Assembly: GCF_041080865.1 (NCBI RefSeq)
Contig: NZ_CP160906.1
Span: forward strand, 744,001-808,000
Origin: Psychromonas sp. MME1
GTDB lineage: Bacteria > Pseudomonadota > Gammaproteobacteria > Enterobacterales > Psychromonadaceae
Direction: 5' to 3'
Length of the DNA stretch: 64,000 bases
Under the pieces are notes generated by a model. The model did not search any database. It was not told where the DNA came from and worked only from the letters and a program-made list of their open reading frames with translations. The position numbers and the translations under genes were made by a program. Numbering within the stretch: the stretch's first letter is position 1; every line of letters begins with the position of its first letter. Below, one piece after another: positions 61,626 to 64,000 of the stretch.

Positions 61626-62699
61626 TTGGTAATTAAACAACGCAAAATAATACATATTGATATGGACGCATTTTATGCTTCAGTTGAGATACGTGATAAC
61701 CCACAATTATCTGATAAACCCGTTGCAGTTGGTGGCAAGTCAGAACGACGTGGCGTTTTATCTACCTGCAATTATATTGCTCGGCAATTTGGTATCCATT
61801 CGGCTATGTCGAGCCATCTGGCCTTAAAAAAATGCCCAAACTTAATTATCCTACCGGGTCGTATGGAGGTTTATAAATCGGTTAGTGTTAAGCTGCATGA
61901 AATATTTGCACGTTATACCAATATCATCGAACCGTTATCCCTTGATGAAGCTTATTTAGATGTTAGCTATTGTACGCTTTTCAATGGCTCTGCGACGCTT
62001 ATTGCACAGGATATTCGTTCATGCATTGCTAATGAACTAAATCTAACGGCTTCGGCTGGGGTCGCACCGCTTAAATTCCTTGCTAAAATTGCATCTGATT
62101 TATATAAACCAAATGGCCAATACGTTATTCCTCCGAGCAATGTGATTGCTTTTATTGAAGAGATGCCCTTAAGTAAAATCCCCGGGGTAGGCAAAGTGAC
62201 CTTTGATAAATTAAAAGCTCAGGGATTTGAGCTTGGAAAAGACGTCCGCGCTAGTGATCAATATACCTTGGTCAGTCTGTTTGGCAAGCTGGGCTATTCT
62301 CTATGGGATAAATGCCAAGGGATTGATGACCGAGCTGTGCAAACATCACGCATTCGTCGATCTGTTGGTGTAGAAAGAACGTTTGCGCATGACATGACGG
62401 ATATAGCGAAATTACGTGCTTTTATGCATGAGCATTTGCTACCCGAACTGCAACAACGGGCTGTTAAACATCTTGAAAAACGTGTGATAAGTAAACTTGG
62501 CGTGAAAGTTAAATTTAACGATTTTCAGCAAACCACCAAAGAATTGAAATATGACGATTTTAATGCTTCACTCTTTGACACCTTACTTGATCAAGCTATG
62601 TTACGTGGGCAAGGGAAGGCGGTACGTTTATTAGGAGTGCATATTGGTTTAGGTGATAATATTGATTGCACAGATCAGTTCCAGTTTACACTTATTTAA
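61626..62699 (+). CDS. dinB: DNA polymerase IV
   Basis: Y-family translesion polymerase of the SOS response. 357 residues. Catalytic carboxylates are in IHIDMDAFYASVE (about 9-21) and PLSLDEAYLDVS (about 105-116). KFLAKIASDLYKPNGQY and KIPGVGKVT (helix-hairpin-helix) follow, then the little-finger domain. The start is taken as TTG at 61626; the first in-frame ATG lies within the active site, so it cannot be the start. The ribosome site is weak. The LexA box directly upstream supports the start and the regulation. Confidence 0.94.
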   Translation: MVIKQRKIIHIDMDAFYASVEIRDNPQLSDKPVAVGGKSERRGVLSTCNYIARQFGIHSAMSSHLALKKCPNLIILPGRMEVYKSVSVKLHEIFARYTNIIEPLSLDEAYLDVSYCTLFNGSATLIAQDIRSCIANELNLTASAGVAPLKFLAKIASDLYKPNGQYVIPPSNVIAFIEEMPLSKIPGVGKVTFDKLKAQGFELGKDVRASDQYTLVSLFGKLGYSLWDKCQGIDDRAVQTSRIRRSVGVERTFAHDMTDIAKLRAFMHEHLLPELQQRAVKHLEKRVISKLGVKVKFNDFQQTTKELKYDDFNASLFDTLLDQAMLRGQGKAVRLLGVHIGLGDNIDCTDQFQFTLI

Positions 62700-62751
62700 A
62701 TTGTTGTTAATTTTTGATCATTCTTTAATTTAATTCAGGGAATCTTAAAAA

Positions 62752-63519
62752 ATGAAAGATTATGTTTTGATAACTGGTGCGAGTGCGGGCTTAGGTGAGG
62801 CGTTTTGTGAACAACTTGCACAGCAAGGTTTTTCGCTGCTATTAGTGGCAAGGCGGGAGCAAAGGTTAATAGAACGACAGCAACAGCTATTACGTAAATA
62901 CAGCGCGATTGATGTCCATATCTTCCCCTGTGATTTAAGCGATAGTGGTGCTCCTAGTGCCATTTATGACTATTTAGATAGAGAATCACTCAATTTAATT
63001 GGTTTAATAAATAATGCCGGTTTTGGGCAACGTGGGCGTTTTTGCCAAACAGAGCTGAGTCTACATTTACAGATAATGCAAGTGAATATGAATGCATTAG
63101 TGAGTTTAACCTATTTAGCGATTCCTTTATTAAAACTGCAGCCACAAAGTTTTATTATTAATGTAGCGTCTACGGCTGCCTTTCAGGCAGGTCCAAATGT
63201 GGCAATCTATTATGCAAGTAAAGCTTTTGTGTTGTCCTTTACTGAGGCGCTTCACGAGGAGTTGAAAGAAAGTCATATTATGGTCAGTGCATTATGCCCT
63301 GGCGCAACAAGAACCGAATTTGCAACAGTCGCTGATTTGTCGGAATCGTTACTGTTCAGATTAAGATCAATGAGTAAAGAGCCCGTAGTTAGCTACTCCC
63401 TGGTAAATCGGCACAAAGCAGTGGTCATACCGGGATGGCTAAATAAATTGGGTGCATTATTGGCACAGATACTGCCACGTGGATGGGCGCGAAAAGTTGC
63501 TTTTAAATTACAAAAATAA
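62752..63519 (+). CDS. Short-chain dehydrogenase/reductase
   Basis: A 255-residue classical SDR. The cofactor-binding motif is TGASAGLGEAF (about 7-17), NNAGFGQ (about 86-92) follows, and the catalytic tetrad includes Ser in INVASTAAF (about 137) and Tyr-x-x-x-Lys in IYYASKAF (about 152-156). The arginine after the first strand (VARREQR) suggests NADPH preference. Substrate unknown. The C-terminal basic tail (RGWARKVAFKLQK) may touch the membrane. Lies 52 bases after dinB. Confidence 0.85.
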   Translation: MKDYVLITGASAGLGEAFCEQLAQQGFSLLLVARREQRLIERQQQLLRKYSAIDVHIFPCDLSDSGAPSAIYDYLDRESLNLIGLINNAGFGQRGRFCQTELSLHLQIMQVNMNALVSLTYLAIPLLKLQPQSFIINVASTAAFQAGPNVAIYYASKAFVLSFTEALHEELKESHIMVSALCPGATRTEFATVADLSESLLFRLRSMSKEPVVSYSLVNRHKAVVIPGWLNKLGALLAQILPRGWARKVAFKLQK

Positions 63520-63557
63520 TTAACAATATTTGAAATTTAAGGGGGTGTTGCCATTTT

Positions 63558-64000
63558 TTATTTTAGCGAAAAGTTGATAATACCATCATAGATAAACTGA
63601 ATAGCGAGCGCGGCTAAAATAACCCCTAGGAAACGTTTTAAAATTTCATCGCCCGTTTTACCTATGATTTTCTTTAAATTTCTTGATAACAACATGAGTA
63701 CTAAAGTTAATGATAATATAGAAATAATTGCCGCAGTAACGGCAATCACGCCGCTACTTTGAGTACTGTGTGAAAACAGTAAAATAGAAAGGGTTAAGGT
63801 TCCTGGTCCTGCAAGCAGTGGAATTGACATTGGAAAAACTGAGATATCCACAGATTTATTAGAGGCACTAAACTCCATCTCCTGAGTTATCATTTTAAAT
63901 GCGGTATAAAAGAGTAAAAGGCCTCCTGATATCCGTAATGAATTGATGTTAATACCTAATTGCGAGAATAACGTTTCACCATAATTACCAAACAAAACCA
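63558..64000 (-). CDS. MarC family membrane protein, partial (5' end outside window)
   Basis: The frame stays open through the right edge, so the N-terminus is missing; the codon at 63993-63995 is an internal Leu, not a start. The visible 146 or so residues have about four membrane segments and the family pattern: LRISGGLLLFYTAFKMI, then FPMSIPLLAGPGTLTLSILL and a C-terminal LAALAIQFIYDGI. It is clearly related to the MarC gene at 50861 (same loop P-x-x-x-P-x-x-x-G-P-G) but not a close duplicate. Confidence 0.85.
   Translation of the reverse strand, partial: VLFGNYGETLFSQLGININSLRISGGLLLFYTAFKMITQEMEFSASNKSVDISVFPMSIPLLAGPGTLTLSILLFSHSTQSSGVIAVTAAIISILSLTLVLMLLSRNLKKIIGKTGDEILKRFLGVILAALAIQFIYDGIINFSLK

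Overview
The window is chromosomal DNA of low to moderate GC from a marine-type gammaproteobacterium. Gene content and order (tig-clpP-clpX-lon-hupB-ppiD, hemL-clcA-erpA, recC-recB-recD, parC-plsC-rraB, purB-hflD-mnmA, rluE-icd) and a large monomeric isocitrate dehydrogenase fit a psychrophilic relative of Psychromonas, Moritella or Colwellia. Psychromonas is my best guess, and it rests on recognition rather than on a search.

Layout. 1-4.4 kb: the 3' part of speA with speB (agmatine and putrescine synthesis), a 162-bp MITE-like repeat, an acetyltransferase, a lipoprotein hydrolase and a small secreted protein. 4.4-9 kb: a frameshifted roxA and the mnmA-hflD-purB operon. 9-16.4 kb: ackA without pta, an Imm51-like orphan, rluE divergent from monomeric icd, a second copy of the 162-bp repeat, nfsA and a DUF3334 gene.

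16.4-24.3 kb is the accessory region. It holds a cupin gene between direct repeats, a 100-bp tandem repeat, a family of hairpins that share a GATARGTGG-like 5' arm, and an intact IS1182-family element. After these come an integron cassette array without an integrase in view (three attC-like sites, one small coding cassette and tandem copies of a 420-bp cassette without an obvious ORF), a RAYT-type Y1 transposase that cuts off the third cassette copy, a triple-rhodanese exported protein and a decayed RAYT fragment.

24.3-39.6 kb is housekeeping DNA: gltS, ubiK, a DUF2750 gene, parC-plsC-rraB, hemL, clcA, a DUF6776 gene, erpA, yjjG with a frameshifted slyB, a DUF3014 gene, PBP1b with an adjacent TPR lipoprotein that may be its activator, and a YdcH-family gene. 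39.8-51.5 kb: recCBD (recC frameshifted), a membrane diguanylate cyclase, ybaK and a MarC gene. 51.8-60.1 kb: the protein quality-control cluster tig-clpP-clpX-lon-hupB-ppiD, with sigma-32-like promoters before tig and lon and a frameshift in clpX. 60.2-64 kb: rlmG, dinB with a LexA box, an SDR gene and the start of a second MarC gene running off the end.

Four conserved genes (roxA, slyB, recC, clpX) each carry one frameshift. This suggests sequence errors at least as strongly as real gene loss and should be settled before any biological reading.
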